Assembly (NCBI GenBank): GCA_016490735.1
Contig: JAEMWC010000022.1
Coordinates: forward strand, 2,047,001 to 2,111,000
Length of the DNA stretch: 64,000 bases
Origin: Pachyseris speciosa
Taxonomy: Eukaryota; Cnidaria; Anthozoa; Scleractinia; Pachyseridae
Direction of reading: 5' to 3'
Shown here piece by piece: positions 56,101 through 64,000 of this stretch. Position 1 is the first letter of the stretch. Each line of letters opens with the position of its first letter. Position numbers and translations under genes: made by a program. Below the pieces are notes generated by a model. The model worked only from the letters and a program-made list of their open reading frames with translations. It searched no databases and was not told the origin of the DNA.

Positions 56101-58613
56101 CCCATCACAGGAAACCAAATAAGACATGTCTAGTAGGAGTATTTTTACTTTTCACCCTGAATAGGATGCTTGTCCATCTGGGAAACACAACTGTTGTGTT
56201 TCTCAAATGGATGAGCCAGGGGTGCTAGAATTATTCTAGTCATTTATTGCAGCTACAATAAATGTTTAAGGAGTAAATAAATGTCAGTAAAGGAACAGTA
56301 TTTGTGCATGAAAAGGAATTTTGGCTCACCTTTCTCTCTGTTGTCAAAGTGGCTAACTGAGAATCAGTATTCGCTGTTAAAAGAAACAGAATACCATTAA
56401 AGCTCTATTGACTCCCCCCCCCCCCCCCCCCTCTCCCCCCAGGAAGGTGGCTTATTCAATTTCAGGGGGCTTAATAGAGAGGGGGGCTTATTTCAAATCT
56501 TAAACACACCGTTTTCGTCTTAAAATAGCTTTTGTACAAAACTCAAACAACTTCTGTGAAACTATAGTATTTAGTGCAGATCAGCAAACAGTATTGTGTG
56601 TTTGAGTGTATATTTGAATATTTAAAAACAAACCAGCTGAGCCACATGAAGTGGATTTTGTAACAGGGAATACAAAATCTAATGTCCCAAGGGGGAGGGG
56701 GGGGAGTTATTAGAGAGGGGGCCTTATTACCAAAAATGGGCCCAGCTAATATTACAAAGGGGGGCTTAATAGAGCTTTTACGGTATTTAACAAATAAAAG
56801 TTGACACAAACTCAGGAAATTCATTGAGGGCATGTGGTGGTCATTTGAAAAAGGTATTAGATAAAGCACAAATAGTGCACAATTTGCCACACAACTGTAG
56901 CTCAATACACTCAATGAAACAAAATAGGATTATTGAATACTAATCTCCCGGATGGGATGGTAGTCCATTGCAGGGTTTTTCCTCAGAAGCATGCAACCAG
57001 CACCAGTTATTACACCTTGGAGAAGAGTAAGACATTATGTGCTGCATACATGTATTTAATTCCTGTATCAGGAAATAACATGGCCGGAAAAACATGATAG
57101 GCAGGACACTGACCCATAATGCACCAAACACTACAAGCATGCAAATCAATGTCAGATGAGATCACGATTATGTCAGGCTGGCCTCAACATGTCAATAAGG
57201 TTTTTGCTTATCATGAAATTAAAATAATATTAATTTATTTCGCCCATCCAAGAATGTTGTTAGCAACATACCTGCATCCTCCTGAAGCTGCGTAACAAGT
57301 GCTTCCAGCTGACCCTTTAGACGCCTTGCTTTCTCACACTCTTCCCTGGCAGACACTGCCTCTCTTCTCAGTGTGTGGCAGTCCTGTGCTAGCGTCTGTA
57401 CATCACCACGCTCAGATTCCACAATCCTTTCCATGTCAGATACTCTTTGAAGAAGAGAGGTGTGTGACTCCTCGAGGCTTGCCCTGAGCTCTTTTTCCCT
57501 GACCAATTCCTCCTTAAGCTAAACATATCGGTAACATACAATAATAATTTAACCTCTACTGCTAGAACGGGAGAGAATAATGTATACAGTGAAATATCTG
57601 ATGAAAGTGAGACACCATAAATAGTTTTTTTGGACACTGCCAATAGTTGAACTAAGGAGGTATATCATAACTTAGTGAAGTACAGTCATCCAGAATTGAG
57701 TGTAGTCATTAGAAGGTCTGTTTGACATGACTTTGAGTGAGGTTTTGACAACCTGAAGTGATTGGAAGACATTTTGACTCTACCCTGGTGTGTCTTCTAC
57801 TCAGGTTGTCGAAACCTATGGTCATGGTAATGTATTTATATACCGCACATATTACATAGTCTCATGGCGGTTCTGTATTTATATACCGCACATATTACAT
57901 AGTCTCATGGCGGTTCTCAGGACAACACAAGCACTTTTAATTATTTATCTTCAATCTATAAAAATAAATTAAAATAAAACAACGTGACAGACTTAATTTG
58001 CAGTACTTACTTCGTTCATTTTTTTGGTCAATTTTTGTTTCGAAAGTTTAACTTCTTCCGTTTTCAATCTGTTTTGTTCACTATTTTGTGAAGATTTATC
58101 TAGTTCTGAGGCAAGGCGTTTCACCATATCCTGGGCCTCTTTACGACCGTTCTCGCAAATTTCCAGCTCCTTTTTATACCGCTGCAAATCCTTCTTCAGC
58201 TTTTTAATTTCATTTTCATAAGTATCTTTGGGCAATGTTACTACTTCTGGTTCTTTGTCTATCGTAGCCAGATTTTTCTCGGCTTCCAAACTACACATTG
58301 CCAGTTTCAACGACTGAATTGTGCTCTCCGCCCGACAAACCCTGGACACCATTTGTTCGTAGTTCCGCTGCAAAATCTCCACGTGAGGGGAAACTGTTCC
58401 TGCAGCTTTAAAAGGCTGCACTGGTTCTATCTTTCCACTTTTACTGCTTTCGGCATTATCGGCGCGATCTCTGCTAAACCCGTATTCAGCAAGTTGATCG
58501 ACCAACTTCTTCGTTTCTTCCTCGGCCAATTCCAAACGCCGTTGCATCACCTCGAAGGTGTGCTGGGGCGAGGGACTCGCATGTAACGTTGGAGAGATGA
58601 CTTTTCGACTCAT
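40095..58613 (-). CDS. CCDC150: Coiled-coil protein resembling CCDC150
   Basis: Twenty-five exons, high to low: 58011-58613, 57272-57518, 56330-56373, 55853-55945, 55513-55727, 54909-54993, 54572-54664, 54189-54257, 53693-53785, 52151-52234, 51945-51995, 51722-51778, 51091-51153, 49348-49476, 47896-48065, 47535-47628, 46798-46967, 46528-46657, 45024-45230, 44864-44932, 43962-44038, 43388-43451, 42739-42825, 40757-40836, 40095-40212. Total 3192 nt, 1063 residues plus stop. Nearly all of it is heptad-rich coiled coil. The N-terminus (VISPTLHASPSPQHTFEVMQ, then RRLELAEEETKKL) resembles that of vertebrate CCDC150, which is of similar length; this assignment is from memory. Exon 5 could instead end at 55495 (same phase). 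Exon 19 appears to use a GC donor. The last exon ends LMRVK-TGA. An AATAAA signal follows near 39963. Confidence 0.8.
40395..40532. mobile_element. MITE with AGGGGCATG ends
   Basis: AGGGGCATGRGTCTATTCCT and its inverse are flanked by TA; the inner arms share ATGACRTCACAAACTG. It lies in the last intron of the CCDC150-like gene. Confidence 0.8.
40612..40710. repeat. GCTA/TAGC tandem words and a small palindrome
   Basis: TAGCTAGTTAGCTAGCTATC and similar words at 40614-40658 are followed by the palindrome GTGTGGGATACC-ACA-GGTATCCCACAC at about 40680-40706. Confidence 0.7.
41013..41190. mobile_element. MITE related to 15266-15436
   Basis: Inverted ends GACCYTTKTCATAATGGC with inner ATTATTCTTTTGT and AATTAGCCTTACTARCCTC. 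The word order is as in the SELENOK intron 3 element. Confidence 0.75.
41300..42345. mobile_element. Foldback element with GGGAGCT ends, copy 2
   Basis: Left end GGGAGCTTTAGCAACGAGG, right end ...GTCGCCGTCGTAGCTGAGCT. It shares its interior with 11499-12500 and is interrupted at 41466-42155 by a GATAGT-word element. Confidence 0.7.
41466..42155. mobile_element. GATAGT-word foldback element, complete copy
   Basis: Flanked by TTA (41463-41465 and 42156-42158). Ends AGCCCTGGTCAAACGGCGC are exact inverses. Both arms are filled with ATGATAGTCGATGATAGTT and inverse words, including secondary copies of GGTCAAACGGCGCATGATAG inside. The middle (about 41590-41950) is unique sequence with no recognised ORF. 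The TTA duplication fits a nonautonomous PIF/Harbinger-like element. Confidence 0.85.
43530..43710. repeat. Dispersed CCCGC-rich repeat
   Basis: AACCAATGAAAAG, AAAACCAAAACCAATCGTG, TTTTCCCGCGCTTGGCGCC and TTGCGTCTGTTGTGATTGG occur in the same order as at 11341-11498. Confidence 0.6.
44061..44470. mobile_element. Foldback element, TACCGYGGTA-word family
   Basis: Ends GGTGCGGTTACAC are inverted repeats. The interior repeats TTTACCGYGGTAAAT-like words in both orientations (44089, 44149, 44383, 44450 and elsewhere). It lies between exons 21 and 20 of the CCDC150-like gene. Confidence 0.75.
45935..46470. repeat. Tandem TTCCCGCGCTTGGCACCAG words split by an element
   Basis: Three copies of the CCCGCGCTTGGCAC unit (45943-46016) and two more (46412-46458) flank the element at 46021-46406. 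The intervening phrase (GCGTCATATTTCCCGCGC) repeats on both sides. Confidence 0.7.
46021..46406. mobile_element. AACAATGTT-word foldback element, copy 1
   Basis: Ends AGCCCCGGCTACACGTTC are exact inverses, flanked by TTA on both sides. The interior is filled with AACATTGTT, AACAATGTT and AACATTTGTT words on both strands, with GTGTAGC motifs repeated internally. Confidence 0.85.
48203..48588. mobile_element. AACAATGTT-word foldback element, copy 2
   Basis: Closely related to 46021-46406 over its whole length. Flanks are TAA and TGA, compatible with an eroded TAA duplication. The right end has AGCCTGGGCT instead of AGCCGGGGCT. Confidence 0.8.
48599..48961. mobile_element. ACTTGCG-word foldback element
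   Basis: Ends AGCCCTGACCAAACG and AGCCTTGGCCAAACG (right end read inward) are flanked by TTA. The interior repeats ACTTGCG, GCAAGT and CGTTTGGCCA in both orientations. It lies directly between two other elements. Confidence 0.8.
48965..49115. mobile_element. MITE with GCCTGCATACAGGCTC ends, empty copy
   Basis: Ends match 24138-24525 and TA flanks. Its left TA lies within the TTA duplication of the element before it. Confidence 0.8.
49713..49784 (-). tRNA. tRNA-like sequence, possible GGU (Thr) anticodon
   Basis: D-arm TAGCTCAGTTGGTTAGAGC and a T-arm with GGTTCAAAC (B-box-like) are clear, and a 7-bp acceptor stem can form with one G-U pair. The anticodon loop CCGGTAT has C where U33 is expected and the anticodon stem has an A-C mismatch. 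A tRNA-derived repeat (SINE-like) is likelier than a working tRNA gene. Confidence 0.4.
50065..50136 (+). tRNA. tRNA-like sequence, inverted partner
   Basis: Same body as the minus-strand copy, with T-arm ACGGGTTCAAACCCCGT perfectly paired but one acceptor mismatch. A T run follows in the downstream GAATTTTTTTCAGG, which might stop Pol III. Confidence 0.4.
50862..50883 (+). repeat. Poly-C run
   Basis: About 19 C in the intron between exons 14 and 13 of the CCDC150-like gene. Confidence 0.85.
50940..51052. repeat. Retroelement tail-like repeat, (GTT)n end
   Basis: TTAATTAATAAAGTTGTG runs into seven GTT units, like the tail near 37400. Confidence 0.4.
52440..53260 (+). pseudogene. Penelope-like element remnant (RT end and GIY-YIG nuclease)
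   Basis: Fragments in shifting plus-strand frames match the C-terminal part of a Penelope-type reverse transcriptase (STMIHRAYCLSSTPAVFSEE, then LRSTFLNLDYP). A GIY-YIG-type nuclease region follows (FQCNLCNTDYVGFITRHLHQ) and the usual end (FEMLFIKELNPELNTQ.DSIRAKLF). Stops and frameshifts interrupt it throughout. It lies antisense in the intron between exons 10 and 9 of the CCDC150-like gene. Family assignment is by recalled motifs. Confidence 0.7.
53345..53390 (+). ncRNA. Decayed hammerhead-like tail of the Penelope remnant
   Basis: CTTGAAAATGACGTTAAG followed by GTCGAAACGTC has the order of a hammerhead core (CUGAnGA, stem, CGAAAC) but with substitutions in the CUGAUGA box. Its position just after the nuclease remnant fits the 3' end of such an element. 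Confidence 0.35.
55081..55431. mobile_element. MITE with AATGTGGATGTT arms
   Basis: About 90-bp inverted arms (GGTTAATTTTGATTTAACC, GAAATCAATTTCCTTTG) enclose a (GAT)n microsatellite and an AT-rich core. It lies in the intron between exons 6 and 5 of the CCDC150-like gene. Confidence 0.75.
56392..56785. mobile_element. MITE with TACCRTWAAAGCTCTATT ends
   Basis: Inverted ends TACCGTAAAAGCTCTATTAA. The interior repeats GGGGGCTTAATAGAG-like words and a poly-C run (56418-56434). Intron between exons 3 and 2 of the CCDC150-like gene. Confidence 0.7.
57832..57925 (+). repeat. Tandem duplication, ~46-bp unit
   Basis: Two exact copies of TATTTATATACCGCACATAT..GGCGGTTCT in the first intron of the CCDC150-like gene. 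Confidence 0.85.
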
Positions 58614-58966
58614 CTTCACATTCTACTCGTAAATTAGTCACCTCTCTCTTTTCTTTTGCATCATTTGTGTATTTGTTTTCAAACGAAGCAACCCAAAGTC
58701 CGCCATTTTGGAATTTCCGCCAATCTGTTTCAATGAACCAATCATAATTTACCTGGGATGCCAACCGCTGCTGACGTTTGCGACTGGTGGCGCAGAATTC
58801 TGACAAGATCAGGGAGAAGTGGGTCTGCTCACTGGTCTGTTCACTAGGCATAAATAGATTGTGCTCGGCAACTTTTGAGCAACTGTTAGCGTTTTGAGCA
58901 ACTCTTTGTAGTACCAGCAACCTAGGGCAACTTTTGCCTTCCCTGGCAACTTTTGAGCAACAAATT
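58614..58966 (-). promoter_or_regulatory. Promoter and 5' UTR region of the CCDC150-like gene
   Basis: On the minus strand CCAAAATGGCGGAC (about 58699-58712) is a YY1-type motif about 90 bases before the ATG, like that in the SELENOK/ARMC3 interval. No TATA box is evident. The interval ends at the giant inverted repeat. Confidence 0.5.
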
Positions 58967-59849
58967 GAAGGGCTCGGGGCAAGAACGTCCTCCCGGTTTT
59001 TGGTCGATTTTCGATGTGCTCAATACAAACTGAGATTTGGCATGTGGACTTCATTCCAGTTAAAAAACATTGCTCTGTATTTGTTTTGGCTGATTTCCTC
59101 TTCGTTTTCGAGAAATAACGTATGCAAAAAACCCAAGTCAGCTCATTCCCTTGCGTATTAATATTCATGCGCGAATTGAATTACCTTTAGGGCACGTGAA
59201 ATGATTGACGCTTGGAAAGTATTGTTTGATAGTGTGACGTAGACTATACATTTGGCGGTTAAAACATCGATTTAAGTTTCATTGATAGGAAACTTACGTG
59301 GCTGTGAGGTGTCGATTGCTAGCTAACTTTAATGGAAACTCGCCAGCCTGGTGGTCGAACGGACGTCATTTAAGTCTGTCGATCGGCAATTCAGACACTT
59401 CTGAAAGAAGCCAGTGGTGTTTCTCTGTGCGTGCCAAACGCTGGAACAAATCGGCGTTTCGCAGTACAGAGTACTGAGCCAGGCGGGACAGTCTGAAAGC
59501 AACTCTCGTCTTAAGAGCGGCCCGCAGTTGAGAGTCTTGGCCCATTTGCCAAAGGTTGCCGTGCTAGAAATTCGGAAATAAGAGTTGTTTTTTGACTTAG
59601 GCGAAAAATATCGGATGTTTGAAGACGTGTTGTGCGCGCTCGAAAGGATGTTTTTATGCCCACAATCCAATGCGACCACAGAGGGCGCTGTCTCCTTGAA
59701 AAGTTCTCGCGAGGACTGGAAATGAATATTCGCTCGGCTGCGGTGGGAAAATTTTCACTTCGGAGCGGGAACATTACGGAGAATTCATCTAAGAGTGGGA
59801 AATCGGCAAGACGAGCAGTCAGTCCGTTTTCGATGAGCTGAGTATCTTG
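58967..59849 (+). repeat. Giant inverted repeat, left arm
   Basis: An 883-bp arm whose near-exact inverse is 60389-61271; only scattered single-base differences were noticed. The spacer (59850-60388) is AT-rich with no recognised gene. Frames of 116-162 codons occur identically on both strands because of the inversion, and show no domain. Confidence 0.93.
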
Positions 59850-60388
59850 CAAACAGTGCATTTTCCATCGGTTTTCATTTCTAAACGGCACTTTCAGAAT
59901 AGTAAGTTTTGCGTGGTTTTGGCGGTTGAGAAACGTCGGCAAAGGATTCATTTTCGTCGTCAAATGGAAAATATGGAACGAAAATGGTATTAAAATCAAA
60001 CTAAATGACGACAGGTCAAGAATTTGGACAACATGCCTAACTAGTTCTGAAGATATTCTTTAGCTTCAAACTGCCGAAAATTTGCATACCCGGTATATAT
60101 GAAATTCGATCGCACACAATGGGCTGTCACACGACTCGCGTGAAAATAATTTTAACTGTTTATCTGGGGTGAAAATGCTTTTTGCCGTTAATCTCGCGTG
60201 AAAATACTTTTTGATGATGTTTACAAGACTCCATATAAGCGAACTAACCGAGGTACTCGATGCAAAAGTGATTTATATCTTAAAATACGCCAGCATGTTT
60301 ATCAGAGGACGCTGTCACCTTGTCACGTCATTTGTGCTTTGAATATTTGCTGCGTGCGGCAAAGAAAGTTTTCCTTGCACTGGTTTTC

Positions 60389-61271
60389 CAAGATACTCAG
60401 CTCATCGAAAACGGACTGACTGCTCGTCTTGCCGATTTCCCACTCTTAGATGAATTCTCCGTAATGTTCCCGCTCCGAAGTGAAAATTTTCCCACCGCAG
60501 CCGAGCGAATATTCATTTCCAGTCCTCGCGAGAACTTTTCAAGGAGACAGCGCCCTCTGTGGTCGCATTGGATTGTGGGCATAAAAACATCCTTTCGAGC
60601 GCGCACAACACGTCTTCAAACATCCGATATTTTTCGCCTAAGTCAAAAAACAACTCTTATTTCCGAATTTCTAGCACGGCAACCTTTGGCAAATGGGCCA
60701 AGACTCTCAACTGCGGGCCGCTCTTAAGACGAGAGTTGCTTTCAGACTGTCCCGCCTGGCTCAGTACTCTGTACTGCGAAACGCCGATTTGTTCCAGCGT
60801 TTGGCACGCACAGAGAAACACCACTGGCTTCTTTCAGAAGTGTCTGAATTGCCGATCGACAGACTTAAATGACGTCCGTTCGACCACCAGGCTGGCGAGT
60901 TTCCATTAAAGTTAGCTAGCAATCGACACCTCACAGCCACGTAAGTTTCCTATCAATGAAACTTAAATCGATGTTTTAACCGCCAAATGTATAGTCTACG
61001 TCACACTATCAAACAATACTTTCCAAGCGTCAATCATTTCACGTGCCCTAAAGGTAATTCAATTCGCGCATGAATATTAATACGCAAGGGAATGAGCTGA
61101 CTTGGGTTTTTTGCATACGTTATTTCTCGAAAACGAAAAGGAAATCAACCAAAACAAATACAGAGCAATGTTTTTTAACTGGAATGAAGTCCACATGCCA
61201 AATCTCAGTTTGTTTTGAGCACATCGAAAATCGACCAAAAACCGGGAGGACGTTCTTGCCCCGAGCCCTTC
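60389..61271 (-). repeat. Giant inverted repeat, right arm
   Basis: Inverse of 58967-59849. It ends at GAGCCCTTC and is followed directly by the tandem array. Confidence 0.93.
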
Positions 61272-61273
61272 AA

Positions 61274-61925
61274 TTGTTGTGGACGGCATTGAAATGAAGA
61301 AAAAGAATGAAAAAAGTACTGTTTTGGAAAGATGTCTTCCACAGTACCTTCAATTTGGCCATTTGAAAGTGTTATTTTCAAAGGACGGCAAAGAAATGCA
61401 CCAAAATGTAAAATGAACATCTCGATCTGAGCAATTATTGTTGTGGACGGCATTGAAATGAAGAAAAGAATGAAAAAAGTACTGTTTTGGAAAGATGTCT
61501 TCCACAGTACCTTCAATTTGGCCATTTGAAAGTGTTATTTTCAAAGGACGGCAAAGAAATGCACCAAAATGTAAAATGAACATCTCGATCTGAGCAAATA
61601 TTGTTGTGGACGGCATTGAAATGAAGAAAAAGAATGAAAAAAGTACTGTTTTGGAAAGATGTCTTCCACAGTACCTTCAATTTGGCCATTTGAAAGTGTT
61701 ATTTTCAAAGGACGGCAAAGAAATGCACCAAAATGTAAAATGAACATCTCGATCTGAGCAATTATTGTTGTGGACGGCATTGAAATGAAGAAAAAGAATG
61801 AAAAAAGTACTGTTTTGGAAAGATGTCTTCCACAGTACCTTCAATTTGGCCATTTGAAAGTGTTATTTTCAAAGGACGGCAAAGAAATGCACCAAAATGT
61901 AAAATGAACATCTCGATCTGAGCAA
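61274..61925 (+). repeat. Tandem array, four units of about 163 bp
   Basis: Units begin at ATTGTTGTGGACGGCATTG near 61274, 61438, 61601 and 61765. They differ by one or two bases and the last stops at CTGAGCA. A minus-strand frame stays open across much of the array, but the periodicity explains it. Confidence 0.93.
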
Positions 61926-62808
61926 TGAAGGGCTCGGGGCAAGAACGTCCTCCCGGTTTTTGGTCGATTTTCGATGTGCTCAAACAAACTGAGATTTGGC
62001 ATGTGGACTTCATTCCAGTTAAAAAACATTGCTCTGTATTTGTTTTGGTTGATTTCCTTTTCGTTTTCGAGAAATAACGTATGCAAAAAACCCAAGTCAG
62101 CTCATTCCCTTGCGTATTAATATTCATGCGCGAATTGAATTACCTTTAGGGCACGTGAAATGATTGACGCTTGGAAAGTATTGTTTGATAGTGTGACGTA
62201 GACTATACATTTGGCGGTTAAAACATCGATTTAAGTTTCATTGATAGGAAACTTACGTGGCTGTGAGGTGTCGATTGCTAGCTAACTTTAATGGAAACTC
62301 GCCAGCCTGGTGGTCGAACGGACGTCATTTAAGTCTGTCGATCGGCAATTCAGACACTTCTGAAAGAAGCCAGTGGTGTTTCTCTGTGCGTGCCAAACGC
62401 TGGAACAAATCGGCGTTTCGCAGTACAGAGTACTGAGCCAGGCGGGACAGTCTGAAAGCAACTCTCGTCTTAAGAGCGGCCCGCAGTTGAGAGTCTTGGC
62501 CCATTTGCCAAAGGTTGCCGTGCTAGAAATTCGGAAATAAGAGTTGTTTTTTGACTTAGGCGAAAAATATCGGATGTTTGAAGACGTGTTGTGCGCGCTC
62601 GAAAGGATGTTTTTATGCCCACAATCCAATGCGACCACAGAGGGCGCTGTCTCCTTGAAAAGTTCTCGCGAGGACTGGAAATGAATATTCGCTCGGCTGC
62701 GGTGGGAAAATTTTCACTTCGGAGCGGGAACATTACGGAGAATTCATCTAAGAGTGGGAAATCGGCAAGACGAGCAGTCAGTCCGTTTTCGATGAGCTGA
62801 GTATCTTG
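61926..62808 (+). repeat. Second copy of the left arm
   Basis: Repeats 58967-59849 at an offset of about 2959 bp, nearly identical. The spacer follows at about 62809-63347. Confidence 0.93.
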
Positions 62809-63347
62809 CAAACAGTGCATTTTCCATCGGTTTTCATTTCTAAACGGCACTTTCAGAATAGTAAGTTTTGCGTGGTTTTGGCGGTTGAGAAACGTCGGCA
62901 AAGGATTCATTTTCGTCGTCAAATGGAAAATATGGAACGAAAATGGTATTAAAATCAAACTAAATGACGACAGGTCAAGAATTTGGACAACATGCCTAAC
63001 TAGTTCTGAAGATATTCTTTAGCTTCAAACTGCCGAAAATTTGCATACCCGGTATATATGAAATTCGATCGCACACAATGGGCTGTCACACGACTCGCGT
63101 GAAAATAATTTTAACTGTTTATCTGGGGTGAAAATGCTTTTTGCCGTTAATCTCGCGTGAAAATACTTTTTGATGATGTTTACAAGACTCCATATAAGCG
63201 AACTAACCGAGGTACTCGATGCAAAAGTGATTTATATCTTAAAATACGCCAGCATGTTTATCAGAGGACGCTGTCACCTTGTCACGTCATTTGTGCTTTG
63301 AATATTTGCTGCGTGCGGCAAAGAAAGTTTTCCTTGCACTGGTTTTC

Positions 63348-64000
63348 CAAGATACTCAGCTCATCGAAAACGGACTGACTGCTCGTCTTGCCGATTTCCC
63401 ACTCTTAGATGAATTCTCCGTAATGTTCCCGCTCCGAAGTGAAAATTTTCCCACCGCAGCCGAGCGAATATTCATTTCCAGTCCTCGCGAGAACTTTTCA
63501 AGGAGACAGCGCCCTCTGTGGTCGCATTGGATTGTGGGCATAAAAACATCCTTTCGAGCGCGCACAACACGTCTTCAAACATCCGATATTTTTCGCCTAA
63601 GTCAAAAAACAACTCTTATTTCCGAATTTCTAGCACGGCAACCTTTGGCAAATGGGCCAAGACTCTCAACTGCGGGCCGCTCTTAAGACGAGAGTTGCTT
63701 TCAGACTGTCCCGCCTGGCTCAGTACTCTGTACTGCGAAACGCCGATTTGTTCCAGCGTTTGGCACGCACAGAGAAACACCACTGGCTTCTTTCAGAAGT
63801 GTCTGAATTGCCGATCGACAGACTTAAATGACGTCCGTTCGACCACCAGGCTGGCGAGTTTCCATTAAAGTTAGCTAGCAATCGACACCTCACAGCCACG
63901 TAAGTTTCCTATCAATGAAACTTAAATCGATGTTTTAACCGCCAAATGTATAGTCTACGTCACACTATCAAACAATACTTTCCAAGCGTCAATCATTTCA
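63348..64000 (-). repeat. Second copy of the right arm, cut by window end
   Basis: Repeats 60389 onward at the same offset. The unit (arm, spacer, inverse arm, tandem array) may continue beyond the window. Confidence 0.93.

Noticed and set aside
61205..62127. Minus-strand ORFs across the 163-bp tandem array
   Set aside because: The frame repeats with the array and several overlapping frames are open; nothing suggests coding beyond periodicity.
59329..63868. Repeated ORFs of 69-162 codons in the giant inverted repeat
   Set aside because: They appear on both strands as mirror images, have no recognised domain and are explained by the inversion and duplication.
1..64000. CRISPR array, bacterial operon or prophage
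   Set aside because: Direct repeats here are tandem or foldback in eukaryotic intron-rich DNA; no spacer-repeat regularity or bacterial gene organisation is present.

Overview
Eukaryotic, intron-rich, AT-leaning nuclear DNA from an animal. The gene content (SELENOK with a SECIS element, ARMC3, a CCDC150-like coiled-coil gene) and the mobile elements (a DIRS-type retrotransposon, Penelope-like debris with hammerhead-like motifs, many small inverted-repeat elements) suggest a cnidarian, most likely an anthozoan such as a stony coral. That taxonomic guess is inference; nothing in the window names the species.

Layout. 1-10167: a young direct duplication (1-2317 and 7824-10167) carrying a small unknown single-exon gene on the minus strand, with a diverged third copy at 5544-5960. 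One copy is intact, one is frameshifted and one has an early stop. Heat-shock-element-like arrays recur through this block, two of them inside an inverted repeat just upstream of the third copy. Between the duplicates is a compact plus-strand cluster of short ORFs with iteron-like repeats (2400-3510), one ORF of which is split by a small transposon. 10168-12500: no gene recognised; dispersed repeats.

12820-16479 (minus): selenoprotein K, six exons including a 19-nt microexon, a UGA read as selenocysteine and a SECIS candidate in the 3' UTR. It lies head to head with ARMC3 (plus strand, 26 exons, 16698-37783, 833 codons), sharing a 218-bp promoter interval. A 5.1-kb DIRS element occupies ARMC3 intron 24. 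37784-40094 holds repeat tails and an unresolved, possibly coding island. 40095-58613 (minus) is a 25-exon coiled-coil gene resembling CCDC150, tail to tail with ARMC3. Its introns are packed with nested inverted-repeat elements, a head-to-head pair of tRNA-like repeats and a Penelope-like remnant. 58967-64000: a giant structure of near-identical 883-bp inverted arms separated by about 539 bp, a ~163-bp tandem array, and a second copy of the whole unit running off the window.

ARMC3 and CCDC150 relatives are associated with sperm or ciliated cells in other animals, and SELENOK is an ER membrane selenoprotein. The exon models of all three genes were built by hand from splice signals and close in frame. 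The most unusual pattern is a class of foldback elements with similar termini (AGCCCYGGYYAMACG) and mostly a TTA/TAA target duplication, whose interiors are filled by a different short word in each family, repeated on both strands.
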